DNA from: Hysterangium stoloniferum
Taxonomy: Eukaryota; Basidiomycota; Agaricomycetes; Hysterangiales; Hysterangiaceae
Assembly (NCBI GenBank): GCA_015178975.1
Contig: WHVD01000062.1
Span: 372,001 to 436,000 of the forward strand
Reading direction: 5' to 3'
Length of the DNA: 64,000 bases
In this document: positions 19,246-29,257 of the stretch, in pieces
Numbering within the stretch: the first letter of the stretch is position 1
Layout of the letters: the number at the start of each line of letters is the position of its first letter
The notes under the pieces: generated by a model
Databases searched by the model: none
What the model saw: the letters and a program-made list of their open reading frames with translations, nothing else
What the model was told of the DNA's origin: nothing
Program-made: the position numbers and the translations under genes

Positions 19246-20207
19246 TGAAAGGCTCAGTTCCTAATCTAGGATTCAGCTCACTCGATCCACAACACAAGAA
19301 CAAGCAGCAATTACATACCAAAGTCAATACAGTATCAGCAGCAGTGTTCCATCCAAGCAATGCCAACCTTATTCAACTACAACTCAGATTTGAAAAAAAT
19401 AGTGCTCCCATCATGGCTTTAATCGGTACTGGCTCTCAAATTGATTTAATATCAAAAGAGATAAGTGAAAAATGCCAAATTCCAGTTGACAGGACAGCTA
19501 GGAAAATCATGCATGATGCAGGTGGATGTTAAGTACCGTGTCGGGAACTTATTCCGGAACTATCGGAAAGTCACCGGGAAGTCGGGAACTATTGGATAGG
19601 GTCAGGACATCGGCTTCAGCTTATGTGCTGCACCTCTACGCAAACGCTCAAAGTCCTTAATTTCAGAAGTGAGACTTACGATGGAAGATATGGATATTCA
19701 GAGTTCCGAAGAGTTCCGAATATCGAGGGTACAGAAAGATGGGAGAAGGAATAAAAAACTAAGTCGATATCAGATCTAAGGTAAAGTACAAATTCGCGGA
19801 AACTAATATAAGTCTACTCGTTATTGTACTACAAACTAAGACCATAATAAGACGGAAACAGAAGTGTTCTTAAAACAGAAATACAATAAGACATATTAGG
19901 GAGACAATATTCCGAAACGGGAATTTAACAAACAAACGAGTGAATACTTGTCAACGGACAAATTACCAAATGTGGAACAAGGGAAGAATGTGGATGATAT
20001 GGCAACTATGATGTTCCATAGTCGGAGATCGGAAGTCAGATATTGAAACATCCAGGAACGGGTCGTAACAGTGGACATGACAATATGTTGGATGGATTAT
20101 GTCGAGTGACATGTCGAGATGTCACTCTGATTACAGGAAGCCTCAATACAAAAGCTGATCTTTGGTTAAGTGGTAAAGAATTCCCTTTCGAAGTTCTGTT
20201 AGGATAG
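19246..20207 (+). pseudogene. retropepsin-like fragment inserted in chromovirus L, split by LTR-J
   Basis: The plus strand reads MALIGTGSQIDLISKEIS, with an aspartic-protease-like GTGS motif where D/T-G is usual. After LTR-J it continues through TKADLWLSGKEFPFEVLLG. The order 'A.IDTGS...LIS...W....PF..LLG' fits the retropepsin region of a gypsy-like polyprotein from another element. Both ends join minus-strand integrase sequence without a visible LTR or TSD, and integrase residues are missing at the join. It is therefore a captured fragment that arrived by rearrangement or repair, not by ordinary integration. Confidence 0.6.
19527..20070 (-). mobile_element. solo LTR-J, TSD GTGGA
   Basis: 544 bp, TGTTAAGTACCG to GGTCGTAACA as written, flanked by GTGGA at 19522-19526 and 20071-20075. 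It contains the shared CATCGGCTTCAGCTTATGTG motif near its left end. Confidence 0.9.
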
Positions 20208-20679
20208 CCATGGCAGTGACAAAATCTTATTTCAGTTGTAGGATGTTTGCCACTATTCAGGATAAATGGTGTCTGCCTGGTGGATACTTGAATCCTATTA
20301 TTATGATAGAATTCTGCCAGAGACAACCATTCTGCCCAATTATCCTGTCTGTGGTTGACAAAGAGCCTGAGATATTGTTCTACCTCCTGATTTACTCTTT
20401 CAGTCTGATCATCTGTTTGAGGGTGGTAGGCTGTGGAGGCCACCACTTTGATCCCTAAGATAGAATTCAGCTCTTGTGTGAATTTTGAGACAAATTGGGG
20501 TCCTCTATCACTAATGATATGTAAGGGGAGACCATGGAGTTTCCATACATTATCTCTATAAAGCCTGGCCATGCCTTCTGAAGTGATTTGGTCTGTAGTG
20601 GGTAGCACATGAATCATTTTGCTAAGTCTGTCCACTACTACCATAATGGCATTGTATCCTTGGCTTTCTGGAAGTCCAG
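20208..20679 (-). pseudogene. pol: chromovirus L integrase catalytic core
   Basis: Minus-strand frame GLPESQGYNAIMVVVDRLSK, HGLPLHIISDRGPQFVS, AYHPQTDDQTERVNQ and EWLSLAEFYHNN. These are the second Asp (ISDRG) and the Glu (TERVNQE) of the DDE triad. The first Asp (ITVDLI) lies beyond the Tc1 insertion at about 22290. The frame is open over this segment. The core fuses to the captured protease fragment at 20207, where the HP-rich linker should continue. Confidence 0.85.
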
Positions 20680-20681
20680 TA

Positions 20682-22281
20682 CAGTGACTCAAAAAACCCT
20701 TCCAATGTTTGGTACTTCAGATGTATATCCTCAATAACTCAGAGGATAAAATTGCAAAAATATCAAAATTATTTGTGAATATACTCTATCATATCTAGAT
20801 TGTTGAAATACAATTCCATTACATAAGCTCCAAATATGGAAATACTACAAATATATATATACAGGAGACTCATTGGAAGGGTTTTTTGGCTGACAACTCT
20901 GACCCACAAAACTACTTATATTCAGTACTTAGTATGGCCATCCTTTGCCTTCAACACACCTCCAACCCTCCTAGGCATACTCTCAATCAAATTCTGACAC
21001 ACCTCGGCATCAATCTTGTTCCACTCCTCCTTTACCCTCTCTCACAACTCCAGTATTCCTTAGCCTCCTCTTTTTATGATCCCACAAGTGTTCAATGGGG
21101 TTGAGGTCTGGAGACTGTGCTGGCCATGGGAGGACATTAAAATCATTATCTTGAAACCAAGTCTGGGCCTTCTTGCAAGTGTGTTCAGAGTCATGATCTT
21201 GCTAAAAGATGACATCAACCACATATTTTCCATAATAGCTGAGGCTGGCTTGAAGGTTCTCCTCCATAATCTTGAGATAAAGGTCCCCATCCAACCTCTC
21301 ATCTATCTTGAAAGAATACCCAGGTCCTTCCCACAGCATGTAGCCCCATAACATCACAAATCCTTCTCCAAACCTCACAAAAAATCCCTTCCAATGAGTC
21401 TCCTATATATAGATATTTGTAGTATTTCCATATTTGGATCTTGTGTAATGGCACTGTACTTCCATAATATAGATATAATAGAGCATATTCACAAATATTT
21501 TTGATATTTTTGCATTTTTATTCTCTGAGTTATCAGGGATGTAAATCTGAAGTACCAAACATTGGAAGGGTTATTGAGGCACTCCCAACCATATTGAGAC
21601 TATTTCACACAGTTTGGGTACAGATGGACTGATTGGTGACATTCCTAAGGGCTTTGGCCACATCAAAAGCAGTGTCAGCCTTCCCAGAGCTGATGAGATG
21701 CTGTGCATAGTGAATATTGGTAGGGGAAAGCTTGGAGGGGTGACTATCAATGGACTTAGAGAGATGACAATGATGCTTGGAGTGAAGTCTAGAGACTGTG
21801 CCAATGCCATGGCCAGTAGGAGCCACAATGTGGCTAGCTGTATGGACAGCATTGAGCAGTGAGAGAATATGATTCACGCTGGCAAGAGACAAAGTGCACA
21901 TTTTGGGAATTGGGACATTGCTAGTTGCTAAAGGCGATGTATTTATACTCCAGCACAATGTGGTCATGTGACATCACATGACATCATGTGATTTTGTTGA
22001 TAGGATCCAGTTGGAGGTGAACAATCAACAAGGTCACATGACTATAAGCATTTATAGTCATCAAAGCAGCCAGCCAAAAAACCCTTCCAATGAGTCTCCT
22101 GCATATAAATATTTGTAGTATTTCCATATTTGGAGCTTATGTAATGAAATTGTATTTCCACAATCTATATATGATAGAGCATGCTCACAAATAATTTTGA
22201 TATTTCTGCATTTTTACCCTCTGAGTTATCAAGGATATACATCTGAAGTACCAAACATTGGAAGGGTTTTTTGAGTCACTG
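20682..22281 (-). mobile_element. Tc1-type DNA transposon in integrase, TA target duplication, ~200-bp TIRs
   Basis: The ends CAGTGACTCAAAAAACCC and its reverse complement are flanked by TA at 20680-20681 and 22282-22283, and the integrase frame reads across when the element is removed. Each terminal inverted repeat is about 200 bp (20682-20890 and 22077-22281). Each starts and ends with an 18-bp block CAAAAAACCCTTCCAATG in opposite orientation. A third copy of this unit (21376-21575) sits inside the element in place of the middle of the transposase. Confidence 0.88.
20925..21967 (-). pseudogene. Tc1-type transposase, central part replaced by a TIR copy
   Basis: N-terminal part (21967 to about 21590): helix-turn-helix region with APTGHGIGTVSRLHSKH, KLSPTNIHYAQHLISSGKADT and NQSICTQTV, typical of fungal Tc1 transposases. 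C-terminal part (21375 to 20925): VMLWG.MLWEGPG, QDHDSEHTCKKAQTWF, PWPAQSPDLNPIEHLWDHKK and MPRRVGG.LKAKDGHTKY. The second Asp (DHDSEH) and the Glu (NPIEHLW) give the DD34E signature. The segment that should hold the first Asp is absent, replaced by the inner TIR copy, and a stop precedes QDHDSEH. The protein cannot be active; the copy could only move in trans. Confidence 0.85.
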
Positions 22282-22283
22282 TA

Positions 22284-23007
22284 ATTAGATCAACAGTGAT
22301 GATTTCCCAAATATCTTTAGGGATCTGGGTTGGTACAAGCTTTCCTATAAGACTGGCAGGATATGTCTTGGTCCTGTTGCATCTATCACACCCTTTGGTA
22401 TATGATGCAATATACCTGGACATTCCTGGCTACCAATAGTTCCTTGATACCAACTCTAAGGTTTTCCACCTGCCTGGATGGCTACTGGTGTAGGCATCAT
22501 GATGGAGTTCAACAATTTGCCTTCTGAGCTCCATATCTTTTGGCACATAGACATTCCCTCTAAAGAGAATAAGACCTTGTTCCTCTTCCCATTTATTTCC
22601 TTCAATCCTCTTATTTCCTAACTTCTTTAATTCCTCTACTGCCTTAACCACAACCTCTTCCATATCCTTTGCTTGTCTGATCTTCTTAAGCAGATCTGTC
22701 TCTTGACCTATCAAGACAGCATGACCCTGCTTAAGAGCCTGGATTTTGAAGTAAGATGGTTTGAGAAGGACAATATCTTCATTATCCCTATCTTCCTTCC
22801 CATGATCTGGTCTTCTAGATAAGGCATCTGGTTTCAGAGAGCTTTTTCCAGGCCTATGATGTAGGAAAAAGTCAAACCTGGACAAAAACAAGGACCACTA
22901 GCCTGCCTCCTATTAAGTTTTTTGGCAGACATAAAATACTAGGTTCTTGTGGTCTGTCCAGATCTGAAAAGAGTGACTAGTTCCTTCTAGATAGTGCCTC
23001 CACTTAT
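22284..23007 (-). pseudogene. pol: chromovirus L: end of RNase H, zinc-binding domain, integrase start
   Basis: Minus-strand frame from 23007: WRHYLEGTSHSFQIWTDHKN (RNase H end), then after stops DFFLHHRPGKSSLKPDALSR, a charged linker, IVELHHDAYTSSHPGRWKT and GCDRCNRTKTYPA. Together these form the HHCC zinc-binding module. IWEIITVDLI follows with the first catalytic Asp, where the Tc1 is inserted. Stops at about 22430 and 22915 interrupt the frame. Confidence 0.85.
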
Positions 23008-23402
23008 TGTTACAACCTGTGTTCTCGGCACACCGTTGGACCCAATTGGACCTCACGCAAAACTCCAATCGCTCACAAACTGTCAGTATCCTGAATAACC
23101 CCATTAAGCACCTTCATTGTTCCTGATTGGTATTTCCATCTGCCCCTTATCCTATACAACCAGTTTATGCCTTTTCTGCCCCCATAGTAGTCTACATCCA
23201 GATTTATAATGTTCCATCTATCGGTCTCTGTTTTTGTGTCACTCTATATGTAGTTCCATCTTCTCCATTAGTACTTTCCTTTGTTCTGTTTTTGTTCAGA
23301 TAAGTACCAGATTTCCATATATATGCCACTCATGTATCATAGTATTAGGACAATCAGAATATCAATTAAGTTACTCCTATTAGTTCTTCGCTCTTCTCTC
23401 AG

Positions 23403-24899
23403 TGCGAAAAGTGGTGGAAGTTCTAACCATTCTATATATGAAGAATATTGACTGTTTAGGTATGACATGACGATGTATTGACTGTCTAGTTCAATATGGC
23501 TGAAAGGATTAGCTATCTTAAGTAGAATAGATAGCTAAGATGACTGAAAGAGAATCGACTTTGAAGTACAATTCTGACCGACTGCTCTAATGATTAAGGA
23601 AATAATAAGAGAGTCAAGCAAAGCAGAGTAGCATGGATGTAGTCCAGGCAGATTGAGATAACAGTTTGAGTTTTGACTAGTATAGTTCAAAATGGTGATT
23701 GCACTGATAGTTAAAGCCTGTCTGTGATGGTCGAGATGATACCCCAATCACAACTTGCAGGACACTAAGTGGGTGTCTGGGCAAGTTGTGGTTACAGGGT
23801 GAAAAGTGTCTGAGTGTTAGGGTATGTACACGGTGGGTTTCCAGAGAAACCTGTGGGATATCCAGTAGGACTTGGCTTCAGCTTATAGGCTGCACCCTCG
23901 TGAGATCGTGTTGTCCAATTTCAGACAGGCAGACAGGAATCCTGGGGAGTCCAGGTGGGGTTCGTGGGTCAAGGGGTCGTGGGTCGAGAGGTTGTGAGTT
24001 GAGATAGATAAGAGAGATAGATGCACTGGACACTGGAGGCACCCCAAGGTTTTTGGAGTCTGAAAACCTTCTGAAAATCCTAATATTTGGCCAAATTTTC
24101 AAAGAATTCTTTGAAATGATAAATTGTTTGAATTTTTTAAGTTTTAATAAGATTTTTCAAAGTGGAAAATCATATCTGAAAACTTTAAATTTTTGTCTTA
24201 GGAAATCTAAGGAAACATCAATTAGTCAGAGTTTCTTGATACAAAAATTTAAAGTTTTCAGATATGATTTTCCACTTTGAAAAATCTTATTAAAACTTAA
24301 AAAATTCAAACAATTTATCATTTCAAAGAATTCTTTGAAAATTTGGCCAAATATTAGGATTTTCAGAAGGTTTTCAGACTCCAAAAACCTTGGGGTGCCT
24401 CCAGTGTCCAGTGCATCTATCTCTCTTATCTATCTCGACTCACAACCTCTCGACCCACGACCTCCGACCCACGACCCCTTGACCCACGAACCCCACCTGG
24501 ACTCCCCAGGATTCCTGTCTGCCTGTCTGAAATTGGACAACACGATCTCACGAGGGTGCAGCCTATAAGCTGAAGCCAAGTCCATCTCAGTCGTACCTAT
24601 TCTCTGGTAACTATTCTGATACGACACTCCCTTGTACTACTAATATTCCCAGAAACTCCCCGGACCTATTACCTGGAAAGTGTGTGTTCGGAATATAGTT
24701 ACCGGAGAAACCTCCGCAGGACTATCCGTGGAGCTTTGTTCGGGAACTTAACAACAAGAGTCTATGTACTGAATGCATAGGTTGTTGAACTAAATATATG
24801 TGTATAATAAGATAGAGAGAAAAATAGAAATGATAATGGAAATATAGTGTGGGCTCGTCCAGACGATATTTCAGAGTATATTTCACAGTACCTCTCACA
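23403..24899 (-). mobile_element. solo LTR-B in LTR-K, TSD CTCAG, enclosing a palindromic LTR cluster
   Basis: The head on the plus strand is TGCGAAAAGTGG (a mutated TGTGAAGAGTGG) and the end is ACCTCTCACA, flanked by CTCAG at 23398-23402 and 24900-24904. At 23815-24753 the LTR-B sequence is replaced by an inverted pair of E/F-type LTR pieces. About 45 bp of LTR-B expected at that point are missing. Confidence 0.82.
23815..24753. repeat. large near-perfect inverted repeat from two E/F-type LTRs head-on
   Basis: The left arm (23868-24196) and right arm (24241-24583) are reverse complements apart from a 14-bp gain in the right arm and a few changes, around a 44-bp spacer. The left outer part (TGTTAGGGTATG) matches the end of LTR-E in reverse. 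The right outer part (to GGGAACTTAACA) matches the end of LTR-F. The outer flanks CTGAG and ACAAG do not match, so this is not a simple insertion. It most likely arose by deletion or inverted repair between two nested LTRs. Confidence 0.85.
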
Positions 24900-24904
24900 C
24901 TCAG

Positions 24905-25023
24905 ACTTCCGATCTTCTCTCTCTCTCCCTCTCTCTCTGCCCTCAACCAATCTGGGAATTCGACAGTTCAACCACTGTTCGGATTCCTGATAGTTAAGTT
25001 CTCACATATTCGAAATTTAAGGA
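24905..25023. other. remainder of LTR-K
   Basis: CT-rich tract (TCTCTC run at 24917-24937) and LTR-K body. No gene. Confidence 0.6.
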
Positions 25024-25124
25024 CAACTGATGGTAACTTTGTGAGGGTGCAGCACACAAGCTGAAGCCACATCCTTCTGTTTGGACCCCATCGGGCTTCT
25101 GACCTTGTGATCCAGAACTTAACA

Positions 25125-25280
25125 CTCATCCAGAGCTCTAATAATAGCCAGCATTTCTTTATCATGGATTTTATAATTCCCTTCTACTTGACTCAGGCTT
25201 TTGGAGAGCCACAGAATGCCATGTTCCATCTGACCCTTCCTGAGACAAAACAGCACCAGTTGCAAAGTCAGAACTATCTG
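25125..25280 (-). pseudogene. pol: chromovirus L RNase H segment
   Basis: Minus strand: SDFATGAVLSQEG, then a one-base shift, then SKSLSQVEGNYKIHDKEMLA and IIRALDE. These are the standard RNase H signatures of Ty3/gypsy pol. It continues from the reverse transcriptase at 39799 (gap = element A2) and into 23007 (gap = LTR-K). Confidence 0.85.
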
Positions 25281-25887
25281 TGTGAAGGGTATGCATATAT
25301 GCATGATTGGACTGTGGAATAATATACATATTATAGTACTTTATTATCTAGTTTCTATTCCTTTTCCTTAATTCTCTATATCTTTCGAGTATACCCGTAT
25401 TTCTTAGTTCGAAGTCTTGTGTATACCTATGGGTGCTCTCGGCGCCAAAAGACAGACACCTTTTTACCCAGCAGACACCACCTCGTAACGACCCCGACGT
25501 CGAATAGCGAGAAGTGTCAAGGGTAACGTCTCAGCTACTTATAGAGGTAGTAACTTCTTGCGTACTAATAATCCTTGGACTCGAACCGCAAAGGTCAAGT
25601 TCCACTCTCAAGTCTTTGCGCTCATCGACACTCTAGTCGATTCGCGCTGCTACATCTCTACCTCTGAAATTCAGTCTTTCGCTGACTATCTTTCTTACTT
25701 CTAGCTACAAGTTGTACTGTAAAGGTCAACTCTTCTTTTCTCCTGTCCTCATCGTCATGAGCAACTGTACAGTTGCTCTTGTGACGTGTAGTGTGTCTCT
25801 TTACTAGTACTATCAGTCTAGTAATCTACAGTATTGTACAGGACGGTCAATACTTAATCATAGTAGTTGAATTAATACTATTCTTTG
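25281..25887 (+). mobile_element. 5' LTR of A2, 3' end missing
   Basis: Matches LTR-A from its first base TGTGAAGGGTATGCATATAT to TACTATTCTTTG, about 35 bp short of the normal end, where LTR-C begins. It retains both conserved hairpins. Confidence 0.88.
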
Positions 25888-26206
25888 TGTTAAAAGTGAC
25901 CTGTGACTTACTGTGACACGTGACACACACAAGTCTGAGGAAAGTTGTTACTATTCAGGTCACTAACTACAAGCTTATATATGTTATACATCAGTAGGCT
26001 TGTCAGCTGTCATAAGTGACAGCTGGTTGACAGCTGGTTGACAGCTGTCATAAGTGACAGCTGATTGACAGCTTGAATGGAAACTGACAGCTGATTGACA
26101 GCTGTCATGGGAAATGAACTGGGAATACCCTGGAACATGCTGGAAGCTTCTAGAAGGTTCTAGAAGGTTCCAGAAGGTTTTGGAGACAGTGGAGGCAGTT
26201 TTAACA
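25888..26206 (-). mobile_element. LTR-C at a recombination junction, no TSD
   Basis: 319 bp LTR-C with the heat shock array at 26143-26175. The left neighbour is LTR-A and the right neighbour the tail of LTR-B; the flanking pentamers CTTTG and ATTCA differ. Two LTR-C copies, one in the A2 5' LTR and one in a solo LTR-B inserted in gag, recombined and deleted what lay between. That is the simplest reading. Confidence 0.85.
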
Positions 26207-26383
26207 ATTCATTCTAGCTATCTACTTACTTTAGATAGCCACTTCTCTCTACCGTATTGAACTAAGCAGTCAATACGCGTTCAGCCTGTATTAGATTTAG
26301 ACAGTCAATACATCATGGTATCGTACCTAAATGGTCGATATTCTTCGTATATAGAACGGTTAGAACTTCTACCACTCTTCACA
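26207..26383 (+). mobile_element. 3' fragment of LTR-B
   Basis: Sequence from the GCTATCTACTTACTTTAGAT region to ACCACTCTTCACA matches the last ~177 bp of LTR-B (compare the reverse of 63036-63210). It joins A2 gag at CCGTGAGC. Its 5' two thirds are missing. Confidence 0.85.
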
Positions 26384-27074
26384 CCGTGAGCATCATACTG
26401 AATTCAGTCAATCTCATGGGTCGTTTCTTTGGGGCATTGTGGAAGGATTGCTTGGAACTCGCTGGCGTGAATCCTTGGCCTTAGAATGGGAAGCCATGAA
26501 ATTTCGACAAGCTGGTCACAATCGTGAGACACCCGTTCACTATATACAGCGGAGAGTTAAACTCTATCGTTTTCTGTATGGGTTCCACCAAGACAGAGGG
26601 GATGAAACACGCAGACTCATCCTCACGTTGCCTACGGAATGGCTCTACCTTCTTCAAGGACAACCCATCGATGACATCATGAGTTTGCAGACTTATGCTA
26701 ATAACCTGCAAGAAGCTCTGATTAACACTTGGGTCCAAACACACCGGGAACGTTACAGGTTCCAGAAACCACACGTAATGTTATCAGAGGGTCAGGGATT
26801 GGATTTTAGGGCCACCGATGACCTCTCTTCACCTAACCATACTCTCATCAGTGAGACTAACGAGAGAGGCTTGACGAGAAGGATCGTCCCTGACACCGCT
26901 AACCCAACGCAGGGAAAGCTGTTAGAAATGGGAAAAATACAATATCTATATGTGACAGACTGTTATAAGACCCAGGTTTGCCATCAGTTATATAAACTGT
27001 TATAAGAGCACAAGTTGGCAACATAAGTCCTTATATATATGTATATATAATCCATCATATAATACTAGACTATA

Positions 27075-27149
27075 GGTCCAGTAGCTCAGTGGTTAAGAGC
27101 ACCTGCATATAAAGCCAGGAGGTCATTGGTTCAATCCCAGGCTGGATCA
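27075..27149 (+). tRNA. tRNA-like Pol III gene in 5' LTR-D of the D-D element
   Basis: Same cloverleaf, A box and B box as at 4363. The acceptor 3' strand is CTGGATC, which turns a T-G wobble into a T-A pair. The first T-stem pair is lost (ATTGG). TTTT follows within 8 nt. Confidence 0.7.
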
Positions 27150-27392
27150 ATTCTTTTCTATGCCTTTAACAGGTTATGGCCCCCATTCAGCTTCATCTGC
27201 TGCGTAGGGTATAGACTAGATATTGATTTCAGGGGAAGTGTTAGAAATGGGAAAATACAATATCTATATGTGACAGACTGTTATAAGACCCAGGTTTGCC
27301 ATCAGTTATATAAACTGTTATAAGAGCACAAGTTGGCATCATAAGTCCTTATATATATGTATATATAATCCATCATATAATACTAGACTATA

Positions 27393-27467
27393 GGTCCAGT
27401 AGCTCAGTGGTTAAGAGCACCTGCATATAAAGCCAGGAAGTCCTTGGTTCAATCCCAGGCTGGGTCA
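27393..27467 (+). tRNA. tRNA-like Pol III gene in 3' LTR-D of the D-D element
   Basis: 75 nt identical in plan to the copy at 4363 with one change in the variable arm (GAAGTC). Acceptor, D and T stems are intact. The extra C in the anticodon arm is retained, and a TTTT terminator follows. Confidence 0.75.
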
Positions 27468-29224
27468 ATTCTTTTCTATGCCTTTAACAAAAGCGTCACG
27501 GAAAAATGTTCTTTGAGAGGAGTAACAAGAAGAGCTCAGTCAAACCCACCAAGGAATGTTGGATATGTGGAAGTCTGGAGCATTTCAAGATAGATTGCCC
27601 TCATGCTGGCAAGATGTCTCATTATGTCTCTATCAACAAATGCTCTGCACAGGATATGTCAGAGGAAACTGAGGAGCACAGGTTATATGAGGCAGTTCAT
27701 GGACTATCTATACAAGGACAAGTAAATAGCTCTGATGATGAATTGACTATTGTTCCCATTTATGCACCCCGAGTCAGAGACGATTTAGTAAGGGAGGAAA
27801 ATCGAATGACTGGCGAAACTCTTCTGTCTGAGATCTACGTATCCATACTCGCTACAGATCCCTTTGAAAAGGGAGATTGGTTGAGTGCACACCGGCAGGA
27901 CCTTGAGGGCCTGACCAAGAACCACTGTCAGACTCAGGGTTATCACGAGCAAATCGGCTCGGACTCGCTCTGTTCACCTGGAGCTGACATTGACACATTC
28001 CCGTTCGATCCTGGAAACCCCCCCGACTTACTACCGTACAATGACTCAGATTCAGAGGACAGTAACAGCGATTTGGCATTGGATTCCCCTTTGAAACATA
28101 TTCCTTGTCGAAGTGAGCGCAGGAACGTAAGCTTGTCCCTGCACAAGGAAAGCAGGAGACCTAGAATTCAATACCCTCGCCCCAGTCGACTGATGAAGGA
28201 GGATACTACGATCCTTTATTGAAAACGGGACCCCCCCAGTGGTTACTCTAGCATAGGAGTTGCAGCGCTCCACGTTTTCGGTCATGTAGGAACTCCCAAT
28301 TCGCCCAAACACGTTAAAGTCAGAATGGACATGGGAGCGGATCTTTCCCTCATATCGGAGGAATTCTACAAAGGGCTGCAGGGCCAGTATAAGTTGAAGC
28401 AGGGACTCAAGTTATGTCTAATCCAGCTCACGGGTAACGCTAAGGTCATAGGATATGTTAATATTCCTATTTACCTGGAGGACGACAGTGGCATTTTATT
28501 GAAGTTCGCGGCGGAAACTTATGTTGTTAGAGGAATGATGGTGCCAATTCTCTTAGGAGAAGATTTCCACGTTAACTACAAAATTGGTACCCTAAGAGAT
28601 CAGCTGTTGGGATCTAGACTTATTCTCCCGGGATGACAGGGTTTTATTCCAGCCAGTTCTTCCAAGGAACCCCAACATCTGACTTTCACCGTCAACAAGG
28701 CCCCTTTCGGGAAACATCTGAAGGAGCAACCCAAGCTTACCTCTCTTCCTGATAAAGGTGTGCATACTGAAAGAGTCACGCGAGTCTTGGAAGACTGCAC
28801 TATTGATCCGGAGTCAGCCAGACTAGTGCCTATTTTTGTCGAGGACCTAATGGGCGAGGAGTGGATCGTCGAAGGAATCATATTACAAAATGAGGACGGT
28901 TCCATATTAGCCACCCCGATCATGGCAATTTCGAGGAATAGCGCGTCTGTACCCTTGGCCAATCCGTTGTTAACCCCTAAGATTATCCGACAGGGGGAGA
29001 CAATTGGGATAATTTACGACCCTGCTCATTGGGCTCACAAGCCCAGGTCACTTAAGGAGAAGGATTTAATGGCAGCCGGTGCGACCAAGATTGCACACCT
29101 TATCGAAAGTCTCTCTCAACTGGAGGAGGACCGTCAATCCACCTCAGAAAGGAGGCCTAAGCCACCTGTCGAACCAGAGATTGCAGATGATTTTGTTAAA
29201 ACTGCCTCCACTGTCTCCAAAACC

Positions 29225-29257
29225 TTCTGGAACCTTCTAGAACCTTCTAGAAGCTTC
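29225..29257. promoter_or_regulatory. heat shock element array in LTR-C of the composite element
   Basis: Seven phased units TTC-GAA-TTC-GAA-TTC-GAA-TTC, about 30 bp into the LTR in element orientation and about 150 bp upstream of the TATATAAGC box at 29420. Confidence 0.8.

Larger units (their letters stand above)
23008..25124 (+). mobile_element. solo LTR-K in RNase H region, near-TSD CTTAT/CTCAT
   Basis: TGTTACAACCTGTG at 23008 to CCAGAACTTAACA at 25124. The flanking pentamers CTTAT (23003-23007) and CTCAT (25125-25129) differ by one transition. Its removal joins ALDE to WRHYLEG in RNase H, confirming the unit. About 615 bp remain after subtracting the nested LTR-B block (23403-24899). 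The motif ACAAGCTGAAGCCACATCC is near its 3' end. Confidence 0.82.
26920..27489 (+). mobile_element. complete tRNA-bearing miniature LTR element (D-D), TSD AAAGC
   Basis: LTR-D 26920-27171, internal region 27172-27238 (67 bp), LTR-D 27239-27489, flanked by AAAGC at 26915-26919 and 27490-27494. A1 at 44110 shows the empty site. The internal part starts at once with GGTTATGGCCCCC, a primer binding site for the anticodon half of initiator tRNA-Met as used by copia elements, and ends with the purine tract CAGGGGAAG. There is no coding capacity. It meets the definition of a terminal-repeat retrotransposon in miniature (TRIM) and must use another element's proteins. Each LTR holds a tRNA-like gene. 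Confidence 0.93.
26384..28222 (+). pseudogene. gag: A2 gag, capsid part and zinc knuckle
   Basis: Starts inside gag at the point equivalent to 43580 in A1. It encodes EGLLGTRWRESLALEWEA, a helical capsid region, and (after the miniature element at 26920-27489) HGKMFFERSNKKS, the CCHC knuckle CWICGSLEHFKIDC and an acidic Ser/Asp-rich tail. The N-terminal ~560 codons are absent. At 28220 a TGA replaces the CGA of A1 before the protease; gag and pol otherwise share one frame, as in A1. In the intact element gag would form the particle and bind RNA. Confidence 0.85.

Noticed and set aside
23786-24007. Short ORFs in the palindrome region
   Set aside because: They lie within LTR arms, have mirror-image counterparts and no family signal.
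28220-28222. Second gag-pol recoding stop in A2
   Set aside because: A1 has CGA here; a CpG-to-TpG change explains it.
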